64,000 nt of DNA from Leucobacter triazinivorans (GCF_004208635.1 NZ_CP035806.1:124001-188000); one strand, 5' to 3'. Counted from the first letter of the stretch, positions 17,275 to 26,541 are shown. Notes: generated by a model from the sequence alone, not told the origin. Made by a program: numbers and translations.

Positions 17275-18039
17275 GTGTCCGGACACTCCAAATGGGCGAC
17301 GACCAAGCACAAGAAGGCCGTCATCGACGCGAAGCGCGCGAAGGCGTTCGCGAAGTACATCAAGAACATCGAGGTGGCGGCCCGCATCGGCGGCGCCGAC
17401 CTCGCCGGCAACCCGACGCTCGCCGATGCCGTGCACAAGGCCAAGAAGAACTCGGTCCCCGGCGACAACATCGATCGCGCCATCAAGCGCGGCGCCGGCC
17501 TCGACGGCGACGCCGTCGAGTACACGACGATCATGTACGAGGGCTACGGCCCGAACGGGGTCGCGCTGATGATCGAGTGCCTCACCGACAACAAGAACCG
17601 CGCGGCGGCGGAGGTGCGCACCGCGCTGAGCCGCAACGGCGGCACGCTCGCCGACCCCGGCAGCGTCGCCTACAACTTCGCGCGCAAGGGCGTCATCACA
17701 GTGCCCGCCGAGGGCACCACGGAGGACGACGTGCTCACCGCGGTGCTCGAAGCCGGGGCCGAAGAGGTCACGGAGACGCCGAACGGAGAGGCGTTCGAGG
17801 TGGTCACCGAGGCCTCGGAGCTGGTGGCCGCCCGCACCGCCCTCGTCGACGCGGGGATCGACTACGATTCCGCCGACGCCGAGTTCGTCCCCAACCTCAA
17901 GGTGGAGATCGACGCCGACACCGCGCGCAAGGTGTTCCGCCTGATCGACGCGCTCGAGGACAGCGACGACGTGCAGAACGTCTTCTCGAACTTCGACCTG
18001 AGCGCCGACGTGCAGGCCGAGCTCGAGAACGACGAGTAG
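17275..18039 (+). CDS. yebC: YebC/PmpR family protein
   Basis: A member of the YebC/PmpR family, described in various bacteria as a DNA-binding regulator or a translation factor that helps with polyproline stretches. The 254-aa length is standard. The N-terminal block [20 protein letters not shown] is nearly invariant in the family, followed by the [11 protein letters not shown] segment and the middle [22 protein letters not shown] 17275 has AAAGAGGAG upstream. It is followed by ruvC after 20 bases, a usual pairing. Confidence 0.95.
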   Translation: MSGHSKWATTKHKKAVIDAKRAKAFAKYIKNIEVAARIGGADLAGNPTLADAVHKAKKNSVPGDNIDRAIKRGAGLDGDAVEYTTIMYEGYGPNGVALMIECLTDNKNRAAAEVRTALSRNGGTLADPGSVAYNFARKGVITVPAEGTTEDDVLTAVLEAGAEEVTETPNGEAFEVVTEASELVAARTALVDAGIDYDSADAEFVPNLKVEIDADTARKVFRLIDALEDSDDVQNVFSNFDLSADVQAELENDE

Positions 18040-18059
18040 CCCGTCCGCGGGGCCGCGCC

Positions 18060-18662
18060 GTGAGAATCATCGGAATCGACCCGGGCCTCACCCGCTGCGG
18101 CGTCGGCGTCGTGACCGCCGGACCCTCCCGGAAGGTGTCGTTCGAGCACGTCGAGGTGCTCACGAGCACGGCCGATATGCCGCTGCCCGCGCGGATCCGC
18201 CGCATCGGCGCGAGCATCGAGCGCCTCCTCGACGGCGAACAGCCCGCCGGGGTGGCGCTCGAGCGGGTGTTCGCCCAGGACAACGTGGCGAGCGTGATGG
18301 GCGTCGCGCAGATCAGCGGGGTGGTGATGTATCTCGCCGAGGAGCGCGGGATCCCCGTGGCCCTCTACACCCCGAATGAGGTGAAGGCACAGGTCACCGG
18401 GTACGGCAGCGCCGACAAGGCGCAGGTGACCACGATGGTCACCCGCCTGCTCGGGCTCGCCGCGCCTCCGAAGCCCGCGGACGCGGCCGACGCGCTCGCG
18501 CTGGCCATCACGCACGCCTGGCACCTCGGTCGCGGCGGAGCGGCGAATCGGATGGAGCGGTTCGAACGGACCGCCGCGACTCCCGGCGGCGAGACCCCCG
18601 CGCAGCGCGCATGGCGCGAGGCCGAGTCGAAGCTCGGGCGTCGCCGCGGCGCCCGCACCTGA
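18060..18662 (+). CDS. ruvC: Crossover junction endodeoxyribonuclease RuvC
   Basis: Resolves Holliday junctions by symmetric nicking. The 200-aa protein starts at GTG 18060 (RIIGIDPGLTRCG, first catalytic Asp), with the second acidic residue in VALERVFAQDN and the last two in KPADAADALALAITHAW. The C-terminal 40 residues are an Arg-rich tail. It sits just after yebC. Unusually, ruvA and ruvB do not follow; the next gene is convergent (TRIC channel), so the ruvCAB order typical of the phylum is broken here. Confidence 0.95.
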   Translation: MRIIGIDPGLTRCGVGVVTAGPSRKVSFEHVEVLTSTADMPLPARIRRIGASIERLLDGEQPAGVALERVFAQDNVASVMGVAQISGVVMYLAEERGIPVALYTPNEVKAQVTGYGSADKAQVTTMVTRLLGLAAPPKPADAADALALAITHAWHLGRGGAANRMERFERTAATPGGETPAQRAWREAESKLGRRRGART

Positions 18663-18680
18663 GGGCCGACGCCGCCCCGC

Positions 18681-19472
18681 TCAGCGCTCCCGACCGGGAT
18701 CATCGCGCGGATCGTCGCGATCCCCGTCGTCCGGATCGCGGGACTCGTGCGGCAGTGTGATCGCCCCCGTGTGCAGTGCCTCCTCGATCGCCTGCTCCAC
18801 CTGCCGCTGGCGGCGCAACCGGATCCGGCTGAGCGCCCGCTGCTCCGGCAGACTCCATCCGAAGCGCACCGAGAGCAGCCGAACCGCCGTGGTGACGACG
18901 ACGCAGACGATGCCCGCGACGAGCACCTCCACGCCGAGGAGCTGCAGCGCGACGAGCACCGCGACGCCGGCGAGACTCGCCACCGCGTAGAGCGACCCGA
19001 CGTGCATGAGCCCGATGGGGATGTTGAGCATGACGTCTCGCAGCACGCCGCCTCCCACCGCCGCGACGGTGCCGATGAACATCGCGGGGACGATAGGGAG
19101 GCCCATGGCGAGGGCCTTGGTCACGCCGATCGCGCCGAACATGCCGATGCTCAGGGCGTCGAGCAGCGTGATCACCGGGTCGACCTTCTGCAGCAGACGG
19201 GGGAGCAGCATGCCGATGAAGGCCGCCCCGGTCGCGACGAGCAGGTAGTGGTTGACGCTGAGCGTCGCCGGCGCGATGCCGAGCAGGATGTCCCGCAGGA
19301 AGCCGCCGCCGATGCCCGAGGCGATCCCGATGATCGCGACGCCGAGCAGATCGATGCGGCGGAATCCGGCGGCGAAGAGCGCTCCCTGCAGGCTGCCGAC
19401 GCCCACGGCGACCAGGTCGATCGCGAGCGGGATGGAGAAGGTGTCGGCGAGCACCCGTCCATTCTTCCGCAT
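18681..19472 (-). CDS. Trimeric intracellular cation (TRIC) channel family protein
   Basis: A prokaryotic TRIC-type membrane protein (formerly UPF0126), thought to be a monovalent cation channel. From ATG 19472 it has 263 aa with seven hydrophobic helices. The two internal repeats each carry the glycine-rich signature: [17 protein letters not shown] and [15 protein letters not shown]. The last 50 residues are a hydrophilic Arg/Glu/Asp tail that extends beyond the usual family end. It diverges from recO with only 16 bases between start codons; its -10 box overlaps that of recO. Confidence 0.9.
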   Translation of the reverse strand: MRKNGRVLADTFSIPLAIDLVAVGVGSLQGALFAAGFRRIDLLGVAIIGIASGIGGGFLRDILLGIAPATLSVNHYLLVATGAAFIGMLLPRLLQKVDPVITLLDALSIGMFGAIGVTKALAMGLPIVPAMFIGTVAAVGGGVLRDVMLNIPIGLMHVGSLYAVASLAGVAVLVALQLLGVEVLVAGIVCVVVTTAVRLLSVRFGWSLPEQRALSRIRLRRQRQVEQAIEEALHTGAITLPHESRDPDDGDRDDPRDDPGRER

Positions 19473-19476
19473 GCGG

Positions 19477-19483
19477 GATAATC
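19477..19483. promoter_or_regulatory. Overlapping divergent -10 boxes of recO and the TRIC gene
   Basis: On the plus strand GATAAT (19477-19482) ends six bases before the recO GTG. On the minus strand GATTAT (19483-19478) ends five bases before the TRIC ATG. The two boxes share five base pairs, and both transcripts would be leaderless with starts about 17 bp apart. Confidence 0.55.
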
Positions 19484-19488
19484 GTGGG

Positions 19489-20211
19489 GTGCCACTGTAT
19501 CGCGAAGAAGGCGTCGTGCTCCGCACGCACAAGCTGGGCGAGGCCGACCGCATCGTCACACTCCTGACCCGGGGCCGGGGGCTGCTGCGCGCCGTCGCGA
19601 AGGGCGTGCGCCGCACCTCGTCGAAGTTCGGCGCACGACTCGAGCCGTTCATGGTCGCCGACCTCCAGTGCTTCGAGGGCCGCACGCTCGACACGATCAC
19701 CCAGGCCGAGACCCTGGGCGCTTACGGCCCGTCGATCAGCGCCGACTACGACCGCTATCGCGCGGGCAGCGCGATCGTCGAGACCGCGGAGCGTCTGGCC
19801 GAGGGTGAGGTCTCGCGCGAGCTCTACGCGCTGCTCGTGGGGGCGCTGCGCACGCTGGCGGCGGGCCGGATTCCGGCAGACCTGGTGCGCGACGGATACC
19901 TGCTGCGCGCGATGTCGCTCGCCGGCTGGACCCCGGGCTTCGGGGCCTGCGTGCGCTGCGGCGCCCCCGGGCCGCACACCGCCGTGGCCGTGCAGCTGGG
20001 CGGATCGGTGTGCGACTCCTGCCGACCGCCGGGGTCTCCGCGCCTCGACGCCGGCAGCGTCGCGCTGCTGTCGGCGCTGCTCGCCGGCGACTGGGAGGGC
20101 GCGCTCGGGGCGTCGGAGCGCGAACGCGGCCAGGCGGCCGGGATCGCGGCTGCCTACGCCCAGTGGCACCTCGAGCGCGGTCTGCGCTCGTTCTCCGGGC
20201 CGCGGGCATAA
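19489..20211 (+). CDS. recO: DNA repair protein RecO
   Basis: Recombination mediator that loads RecA with RecF/RecR and anneals SSB-coated strands. GTG 19489 gives 240 aa; the frame is open upstream but crosses the TRIC start. The N-terminal OB domain has [28 protein letters not shown], and the C-terminal region holds a zinc knuckle: CVRCG near 150 and CDSC near 175. Its TAA stop forms the first three bases of the uppS -10 box. The recO-uppS order is standard in actinobacteria. Confidence 0.95.
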   Translation: MPLYREEGVVLRTHKLGEADRIVTLLTRGRGLLRAVAKGVRRTSSKFGARLEPFMVADLQCFEGRTLDTITQAETLGAYGPSISADYDRYRAGSAIVETAERLAEGEVSRELYALLVGALRTLAAGRIPADLVRDGYLLRAMSLAGWTPGFGACVRCGAPGPHTAVAVQLGGSVCDSCRPPGSPRLDAGSVALLSALLAGDWEGALGASERERGQAAGIAAAYAQWHLERGLRSFSGPRA

Positions 20212-20214
20212 ACT
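20209..20214 (+). promoter_or_regulatory. -10 box of uppS built on the recO stop codon
   Basis: TAAACT; its first three bases are the recO TAA. It ends seven bases before the uppS ATG, so a leaderless transcript is expected. Confidence 0.5.
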
Positions 20215-20221
20215 TTCACGC

Positions 20222-21004
20222 ATGCCCCTCGCTCCCGAACGCCTGGTGCCGGTCGACTGGACCGGCGAGCAGCCGCCGAGTTTCACCGGACCGCCCCCGA
20301 AGCACGTCGCGATCGTCATGGACGGGAACGGCCGGTGGGCGAACCGCCGCGGCCTGCCCCGGGTCGAGGGGCATCGGATGGGGGAGCAGGCGCTGCTCGA
20401 CGTGGTCGCCGGCGCCATCCAGGCCGACGTGCGCCACCTCAGCGTCTACGCCTTCTCGACCGAGAACTGGCGGCGCTCGCCCGACGAGGTGCGCTTCTTG
20501 ATGGGCTTCAACCGCGACGTGCTGCGGCGGCGGCGCGCGCAACTGGACGCCTGGAACGTGCGCATGCGGTGGGCGGGGCGCACTCCGCGGCTCTGGGGAT
20601 CCGTGATCAGCGAATTGCAGGCGTCGGAGCGCGCCACCGCCGGGAATACGGGGCTGACGCTCACCATGTGCGTCAACTACGGCGGGAGGAACGAGCTCAC
20701 CGACGCGGTGCGTTCCATCGCCGCCGACGTGCGGGCCGGACGGCTGTCGCCGAACGGGATCACCGAGCGCACGGTCGCGCGGCACCTCTACGTGCCCGAA
20801 CTGCCGGACGTCGATCTCTTCCTGCGCAGCTCCGGCGAGCAGCGCACCAGCAACTTCATGCTGTGGCAGTCGGCCTACGCCGAGATGGTGTTCCTCGACA
20901 CGCTCTGGCCGGATTTCGGGCGAGCCGAGCTCTGGCGCGCGATCCAGATCTACCACTCCCGCGACCGCCGTTTCGGCGGCGCCGAGGACCAGCCCGCGGA
21001 GTGA
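20222..21004 (+). CDS. uppS: Isoprenyl transferase (polyprenyl diphosphate synthase, cis type)
   Basis: Makes the long polyprenyl diphosphate carrier for cell-wall and glycan synthesis by cis-condensation of isopentenyl diphosphate. In the 260-aa protein the [18 protein letters not shown] block (28-45) carries the catalytic Asp. [12 protein letters not shown] follows, and the C-terminal [18 protein letters not shown] region binds Mg and substrate. The start is set by ATG 20222 with the -10 box upstream. The precise chain length made (C50 or C55) cannot be read from the sequence. Confidence 0.95.
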   Translation: MPLAPERLVPVDWTGEQPPSFTGPPPKHVAIVMDGNGRWANRRGLPRVEGHRMGEQALLDVVAGAIQADVRHLSVYAFSTENWRRSPDEVRFLMGFNRDVLRRRRAQLDAWNVRMRWAGRTPRLWGSVISELQASERATAGNTGLTLTMCVNYGGRNELTDAVRSIAADVRAGRLSPNGITERTVARHLYVPELPDVDLFLRSSGEQRTSNFMLWQSAYAEMVFLDTLWPDFGRAELWRAIQIYHSRDRRFGGAEDQPAE

Positions 21005-21094
21005 GGCCGGGCTGCGCCGCCAACGCCGGAGGACGGGGGAGCGACGGGCTTCGCTCGCCCAGCCGGCGAGGGCGTACCCATCGACGCGGCCTCG

Positions 21095-21100
21095 TACAAT
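21095..21100 (+). promoter_or_regulatory. -10 box of dusB
   Basis: TACAAT nine bases before the dusB ATG; a very short or absent leader is expected. Confidence 0.55.
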
Positions 21101-21109
21101 AGAGACGAT

Positions 21110-22306
21110 ATGACTTCCCAGACTCTCGCCGATGCTCGCCTGCGCATCGGCCCACTCGAACTCGAGGTCCCCGTCGTGCTCGCGCCGATGGCCGGCATCA
21201 CGAACACCGCCTTCCGGCGGCTGTGTCGCGAGTACGGCGCGGGCCTCTACGTGAGCGAGATGATCACGAGCCGCGCCCTCGTGGAGCGCACGCCCGCCTC
21301 GATGCGCCTGATCAAGCACCACGAGAGCGAGACGCCGCGTTCGATCCAGCTCTACGGGGTGGACCCGCGCACCGTCTCCGAGGCCGTGCGCTTCCTGGTG
21401 GATCAGGACCTCGCGGATCACATCGATCTCAACTTCGGCTGCCCGGTGCCGAAGGTCACGCGCAGGGGCGGCGGATCCGCGCTGCCCTGGAAGCGGGATC
21501 TCTTCCGCGCCATCGTGGAGGGTGCCGTGGGGGCCGCAGGGTCCATCCCGCTGACGGTCAAGATGCGCAAGGGCATCGACGCGGATCACCTCACCTACCT
21601 CGACGCGGCGCGCGCGGCCGAGGACGCGGGCGTCGCCGCGATCGCGCTCCACGGGCGTACGGCGAACGAATTCTACTCCGGAGAGGCCGACTGGGCCGCC
21701 ATCGCCGAGCTGAAGGAGACCGTCACCAGCGTTCCCGTGCTCGGCAACGGCGACATCTGGTCGGCCGACGACGCGATCCGCATGGTGCGCGAGACCGGCT
21801 GCGACGGCGTCGTGGTGGGCCGCGGCTGCCTGGGCCGGCCCTGGCTCTTCGGGGACCTCGCCGCGGCGTTCCGCGCGGAGGCCGGCGAGCTGAGCCGCGA
21901 TGAGGCGGAGGCTGCGCTCGCGAAGCCCCCGCTCGGCTTCGTCATGGACGCGATGCGGCGCCACGCCGAGCTGCTGGTCGAGTTCTTCGACGGCGAGGAG
22001 GATCGCGCGTGCCGCGACATCCGCAAGCACGTCGCCTGGTACTTCAAAGGCTACGGTGTGGGCGGCGACACCCGGCGCGCGCTCGCCTCGGTCGAGTCGC
22101 TCGCGCAGATGGACGAGATCTTCTCGACGATGGACGCCTCGATGCCGTACCCCGGCGAGGGCGCCGAGGGGCAGCGCGGTCGAGCCGGGAGCCCGAAGCG
22201 GGTGCACCTGCCCGACGGTTGGCTCGACACTCGCACGAGCGACCTCGCGGACCGTGCGTCGGTCGCCGAGGGCGAACGCGTCGACGGCGGGTCCGACGGT
22301 GGGTGA
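21110..22306 (+). CDS. dusB: tRNA-dihydrouridine synthase
   Basis: FMN-dependent reductase that makes dihydrouridine in the D loop of tRNA. The 398-aa protein begins with the TIM barrel: PVVLAPMAGITNTAFRRL near 25, IDLNFGCPVPKVTRRGGGSAL with the catalytic Cys near 110, then HGRTANEFYSGEADW and VLGNGDIWSADDA. A helical C-terminal domain follows. It overlaps the dgt start by eight bases, so the two are translationally coupled. Confidence 0.95.
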   Translation: MTSQTLADARLRIGPLELEVPVVLAPMAGITNTAFRRLCREYGAGLYVSEMITSRALVERTPASMRLIKHHESETPRSIQLYGVDPRTVSEAVRFLVDQDLADHIDLNFGCPVPKVTRRGGGSALPWKRDLFRAIVEGAVGAAGSIPLTVKMRKGIDADHLTYLDAARAAEDAGVAAIALHGRTANEFYSGEADWAAIAELKETVTSVPVLGNGDIWSADDAIRMVRETGCDGVVVGRGCLGRPWLFGDLAAAFRAEAGELSRDEAEAALAKPPLGFVMDAMRRHAELLVEFFDGEEDRACRDIRKHVAWYFKGYGVGGDTRRALASVESLAQMDEIFSTMDASMPYPGEGAEGQRGRAGSPKRVHLPDGWLDTRTSDLADRASVAEGERVDGGSDGG

Positions 22307-23594
22307 CGCGCTGCCGCGACACGATCCCGCGCTCGCGCTCGGCTACACCGCGGCCGATTCCGAGCGCTTCCTCCCGGAGCACCACAGCGGCGCCCGCACC
22401 GATTTCGCCCGGGATCGCGCCCGTGTGCTGCACTCCAGCGGCTGGCGCAGGCTGGCCGCGAAGACGCAGGTCCTGAGCCCCGCATCGGGCGTCGACTTCG
22501 CCCGCAATCGGCTCACCCACTCGCTCGAGGTCGCGCAGATCGGTCGGGAGCTGGCCGTGGCGCTCGGGGTATCGCAGGACGTCGTCGACACGGCCTGTCT
22601 GGCCCACGATCTCGGGCATCCGCCCTTCGGGCACAACGGCGAGAAGGCGCTCAACGACTGGATGGCCGGCTTCGGCGGATTCGAGGGCAACGCGCAGACG
22701 CTGCGCATCCTCACCCGTCTCGAGCCGAAGCACTTCGCGCCGGGCGGAGCGAGCGTGGGCCTCAACCTGACACGCGCCACGCTCGACGCGAGCTGCAAGT
22801 ATCCGTGGTCGCTGGTCGAGGCCGCGCCCGGGAGCGCCAAGTTCGGCTACTTCGAGAGCGACGCGGAGGTGTTCCACTGGCTCCGAGCCGGCGCTCCCGA
22901 GCGGCGCAAGTGCATCGAGGCGCAGATCATGGACCTCTCCGACGACATCGCCTACTCGGTCCACGACTTCGAGGACGCGGTGGTGAGCGAGCACATCGAC
23001 CCCGAGATCCTCACCTCCCGCTCCGGCCACTCGGCCCTGATCCGCGCCGTCGCGGAGTGGGCCGACGGCCGCTTCGACTCGGACGAGCTCGGCGACGCCT
23101 ACGACCGCATGTCCGCGGGCGCCAACTGGCTGACCCGATGGGACGGATCGCGCCGGGATCAGGGTCGGTTGAAGAACTTCACGAGCGACATGATCGGACG
23201 GTTCGCGCGCGCGCCGATCCGGGCGACGCTCGAGGCGGCGGACGGGCGACCGCTCGCGCGCTACGGCGCGGATCCCGCCGCTCCCGCGGAGCTCCTCGTG
23301 CCGCGCGAGATCCGGGCCGAGATCGCGGTGCTGAAGGGCATCGTGGCCGCGTTCGTCATGCAGAGCGGACGCCGGCAACCCACCTACCGCCGGCAGCGCG
23401 GCCTGCTGGTGGAGCTGCTCCACACGCTGTGGGAGGCGGGCCCGAGCGAGCTGGAGCCGGCCTACGCCGCGGATCTGCGCGAGGCCGACTCCGAGGCCGA
23501 GGCCCGGCGGGCTGTGGTCGATCAGGTCGCATCGTTGACGGACCAGTCGGCGATCGCCTGGTATCGACGCCTGTGCGACGCGCCGCTGGCTTGA
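22299..23594 (+). CDS. dgt: Deoxyguanosinetriphosphate triphosphohydrolase-like HD protein
   Basis: An HD-superfamily dNTPase that releases triphosphate from dNTPs. GTG 22299, overlapping the dusB end, gives 431 aa; the much longer open frame upstream is antisense-like noise over dusB. The metal-site residues are in NRLTHSLEVAQIG (His), CLAHDLGHPPFGHNGE (HD) and MDLSDDIAYSVHDFEDA (Asp). The family includes enzymes with varied substrate preference. The dusB-dgt-dnaG order is usual for actinobacteria. Confidence 0.94.
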   Translation: MGDALPRHDPALALGYTAADSERFLPEHHSGARTDFARDRARVLHSSGWRRLAAKTQVLSPASGVDFARNRLTHSLEVAQIGRELAVALGVSQDVVDTACLAHDLGHPPFGHNGEKALNDWMAGFGGFEGNAQTLRILTRLEPKHFAPGGASVGLNLTRATLDASCKYPWSLVEAAPGSAKFGYFESDAEVFHWLRAGAPERRKCIEAQIMDLSDDIAYSVHDFEDAVVSEHIDPEILTSRSGHSALIRAVAEWADGRFDSDELGDAYDRMSAGANWLTRWDGSRRDQGRLKNFTSDMIGRFARAPIRATLEAADGRPLARYGADPAAPAELLVPREIRAEIAVLKGIVAAFVMQSGRRQPTYRRQRGLLVELLHTLWEAGPSELEPAYAADLREADSEAEARRAVVDQVASLTDQSAIAWYRRLCDAPLA

Positions 23595-23673
23595 GAGACG
23601 ACGCATCGCGTCGTGTCGCGAGGGCCGCGAGCCCGCGCAGGATGGCCGCGCCCTGCGCGCAGCACGAGACGGA

Positions 23674-23679
23674 TAGACT
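23674..23679 (+). promoter_or_regulatory. -10 box of dnaG, leaderless
   Basis: TAGACT eight bases before the dnaG ATG at 23688. Confidence 0.5.
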
Positions 23680-23687
23680 CAGCAGTT

Positions 23688-25583
23688 ATGGCAGGCCGAA
23701 TCCGACAGAGCGACGTCGAAGAGGTCAAGCGCCGCACGAATCTCGCCGATCTGGTGGGCGACTACGTGACGCTCAAGAACGCGGGGATCGATTCGATGAA
23801 GGGGCTCTGCCCGTTCCACGACGAGCGCAGTCCGAGCTTCCACGTACGGCCCGCGCTCGGCTACTACCACTGCTTCGGCTGCGGCGAATCGGGTGACGCG
23901 TTCACCTTTCTGCAGCGCATGGACCATCTCACCTTCGCCGAGTCGGTCGAGCGGCTCGCCGCGCGCATCCACTACGCGCTCACCTACGAGGAGGGCGGGG
24001 TGCGCCGCGAGGAGGGTCCGAATCGCGCCCGCCTGCTCGCGGCCAACCAGGCCGCCGCCGAGTACTACTCGGCGCAGCTCGCGGGCGAGGAGGGCTCGGC
24101 CGGGCGGGCCTTCCTCACGCAGCGCGGCTTCGACTCGGCGGCCTGCGAGCGCTTCGGTGTGGGATACGCGCCGCGCGGCTGGGATCACCTCACGAAGCAC
24201 CTGCGCGCGCAGGGGTTCACGCCGCAGGAGCTCGCCCAGTCCGGCCTCGCGTCCGAGGGGCAGCGGGGCGTCTACGACCGCTTCCGCGGGCGCGTCGTGT
24301 GGCCCATCCGCGATACGAGCGGGCAGACGCTCGGCTTCGGCGCGCGCCGGCTGTACGACGACGACAACGGCCCGAAGTACCTGAACACTCCGGAATCGCC
24401 GGTGTATCACAAGTCGCAAGTGCTGTACGGTCTCGACCTCGCGAAGCGCGGGATCTCCCGCGGCAAACGGGCGGTGGTCGTGGAGGGGTACACCGACGTG
24501 ATGGCCTGCCACCTCGCCGGGATCGACACCGCGGTCGCGACCTGCGGCACCGCGTTCGGCAAGGACCACATCGCCGTGCTGCGACGGATCATGGGCGACG
24601 ACTCGGCCGCAGAGGTCGTCTTCACCTTCGATCCGGATGAAGCCGGCCAGAAGGCCGCTCTGCGCGCCTTCAGCGAGGAGAAGCGGTTCACCGCGCAGAC
24701 CTACGTGGCTGTGGCCCCGGAGGGGCTCGACCCCTGCGATCTGCGTCTCCACCGGGGCGATGAGGCCGTTCGCGAGCTCTTCTCGCGCAAGGTGCCGCTG
24801 TTCGAGTTCGCGCTGCGGCAATCGATCGCCCGCTTCGACCTGAACACGGTGGAGGGACGCGTCTCGGGTCTGCGCGCTGCGGCCCCGATCGTCGCCGACA
24901 TCAAGGATCAGTCGCTGCGCCCCGGATACGCGCGCGAACTCGCGCGCATGCTCGGCGTGGAGCTCGGCGAGGTGCAGCAGGCGGTGCGCGCGGCAGAACG
25001 CGGTCCGCGCGATCGGGGCGAGTCGCGCGACGCATCGCCGCACTCGGACCCGCGCGGCCCGCGCGGGGGTGGGCCCGCGGCTCAGGAGCCTCACGCCGGT
25101 GCGGCGCCGCAGGTGCGGCTCTCCGGTCTGCGCAACACACCGACGACCTGGCTCGAGCGGGATGCGCTCATGGCGATGCTGCAGCAGGCGAACAGCGTGG
25201 GTGCGGAGCTGATGCAGCAGGCGGTGACCGCGCAGGTGCTGGAGCCCGATCTCCGGGTGGTGCGCGATGCGGTGGCGGCGGCGCTGCCGGAGCTCGCGAC
25301 TCCCGGCTGGCTCGACGCCGTACTCGTCGCGACCCCCGAGAGCCACCGCGGCCTGGTGCGCGAACTTGCCATCGCGCCGATGCCGCAGCGCCGCGCCGAG
25401 CAGCTCGCCGCATACGCGCGGGATGTCGTCGTCTCCCTGCTCGACCGCGATCTGCTCTCGCTGAAGCGCGAGCTCCTGGCACGATTGCAGCGCATCGGCG
25501 ACCACACCGACCCGGGCGCCCGTCGCATCCAGGAGCAGCTCGTCGCGCTCGAAGCTGCGCGGCGAGGCCTGCGGGAGGAGTAA
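23688..25583 (+). CDS. dnaG: DNA primase
   Basis: Synthesises RNA primers at the replication fork. In the 631-aa protein the zinc ribbon is CPFHDERSPSFHV then YHCFGCGESGDAF (about 39-66). The TOPRIM catalytic core covers roughly 250-350: VVVEGYTDVMACHLAG (catalytic Glu), TFDPDEAGQKAALRAF (acidic pair). The C-terminal part binds DnaB; it has a Gly/Arg/Asp-rich linker around 445-490 (GPRDRGESRD... GPRGGGPAAQ). ATG 23688 is fixed by the -10 box. Its TAA stop is part of the next gene's -10 box. Confidence 0.96.
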   Translation: MAGRIRQSDVEEVKRRTNLADLVGDYVTLKNAGIDSMKGLCPFHDERSPSFHVRPALGYYHCFGCGESGDAFTFLQRMDHLTFAESVERLAARIHYALTYEEGGVRREEGPNRARLLAANQAAAEYYSAQLAGEEGSAGRAFLTQRGFDSAACERFGVGYAPRGWDHLTKHLRAQGFTPQELAQSGLASEGQRGVYDRFRGRVVWPIRDTSGQTLGFGARRLYDDDNGPKYLNTPESPVYHKSQVLYGLDLAKRGISRGKRAVVVEGYTDVMACHLAGIDTAVATCGTAFGKDHIAVLRRIMGDDSAAEVVFTFDPDEAGQKAALRAFSEEKRFTAQTYVAVAPEGLDPCDLRLHRGDEAVRELFSRKVPLFEFALRQSIARFDLNTVEGRVSGLRAAAPIVADIKDQSLRPGYARELARMLGVELGEVQQAVRAAERGPRDRGESRDASPHSDPRGPRGGGPAAQEPHAGAAPQVRLSGLRNTPTTWLERDALMAMLQQANSVGAELMQQAVTAQVLEPDLRVVRDAVAAALPELATPGWLDAVLVATPESHRGLVRELAIAPMPQRRAEQLAAYARDVVVSLLDRDLLSLKRELLARLQRIGDHTDPGARRIQEQLVALEAARRGLREE

Positions 25584-25586
25584 GCT
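25581..25586 (+). promoter_or_regulatory. -10 box on the dnaG stop codon
   Basis: TAAGCT; its first three bases are the dnaG TAA. It ends eight bases before the ABC ATPase ATG. Confidence 0.45.
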
Positions 25587-25594
25587 CTTCAGGC

Positions 25595-26443
25595 ATGGCC
25601 AAGCCCGTCGTCGAAGCCGATCCGATCGTCCGCGTCTCAGATCTCTCGCTGTCCTACCCGGCACACGCGGGGGGCCGGGAGTTCGAAGCTGTGGAGGGCG
25701 TGAGCTTCGACCTCGCCCGGGGTGGCGTGATGGCCCTGCTCGGCGAGAGCGGCTCCGGCAAGTCGACGCTCGCCCGCTTCCTCGCCGGCCGTGGCTCGGA
25801 CGCCGGAGATCGCTCGGCGCGGATCCGGCTCACGGGCGGCGCCGCGAGCGTGATGGACGTCTCACTGCGCCGCCTTGGGCGGCGCGCCGGGGCGCGGCTC
25901 ACCGCCTACGTCGGTCACCTCGGGCAGGACGCAGGCGCGACGCTGACCCCGGAACTGAACGTCGGCGATCTGCTCCTCGAGCCGATCGTCGAGCGCAGCA
26001 AGCACTTCGATCGGGAGGCGCTCGGCGAGCGCATCGCCGAGATGATGGACATCGTCGCGCTGCCGCTCGCCAAGCTGCAGGAGTACCCCTACGAGCTCTC
26101 GAAGGGGCAGCGGCAGCGCGTCGCGGTGATGCGCGCGCTGATGCTCGACCCCGCGCTGCTCATCGCCGACGAGCCGACGCTCGGCGTCGACGCGAACAAT
26201 CGGCCCAAGATCGTCGATCTCCTGCGCTGGTACCGGGAGCGCACGGCCGCGACGATGCTCCTCATCAGCCACGACATCGGCATGCTCGAGGCGCTCGTGG
26301 AGAACGTGCTCGTGATGCAGCACGGACGCACCGTCGGGCACGGCGACATCAATGAGATCTTCCGCCACGCCGACCACGGCTACGTGCAGCTGCTCGCGCA
26401 AGCGCTGCGGGCCACCGCGTACGACGAGATCGCCGAGGAATAG
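25595..26443 (+). CDS. Orphan ABC transporter ATP-binding protein (Dpp/Opp type)
   Basis: A 282-aa ABC ATPase most like the OppD/DppD group. Walker A is [18 protein letters not shown] (about 49-66), Walker B is LLIADEPTLGVD, and the switch His is in LLISHDIG. The signature motif is LSKGQRQR, with Lys in place of the usual second Gly; LSxGQ variants of this kind are functional in other peptide transporters. No permease or binding protein is encoded nearby, so it either serves a transporter elsewhere or acts alone. Its promoter overlaps the dnaG stop. Confidence 0.85.
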   Translation: MAKPVVEADPIVRVSDLSLSYPAHAGGREFEAVEGVSFDLARGGVMALLGESGSGKSTLARFLAGRGSDAGDRSARIRLTGGAASVMDVSLRRLGRRAGARLTAYVGHLGQDAGATLTPELNVGDLLLEPIVERSKHFDREALGERIAEMMDIVALPLAKLQEYPYELSKGQRQRVAVMRALMLDPALLIADEPTLGVDANNRPKIVDLLRWYRERTAATMLLISHDIGMLEALVENVLVMQHGRTVGHGDINEIFRHADHGYVQLLAQALRATAYDEIAEE

Positions 26444-26489
26444 CTCGCGGCCCGCCTGCGGGTGACCCGCCCGGGAGCGCGGCGCCGAT

Positions 26490-26519
26490 TTGCAGAGGTA
26501 TTTCCGCTCTTGTTAGGAT
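26490..26519 (+). promoter_or_regulatory. Promoter of tRNA-Asn
   Basis: TTGCAG (26490-26495), an 18-base spacer and TAGGAT (26514-26519), 22 bases before the tRNA. Confidence 0.5.
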
Positions 26520-26541
26520 GGAGGGGTTGCTTCGGCAATGA

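Noticed and set aside
22299..22306. Long upstream extension of dgt (frame open from 21900)
   Set aside because: It overlaps dusB throughout; the protein part before GTG 22299 is Arg/Ser-rich noise typical of shadow frames.
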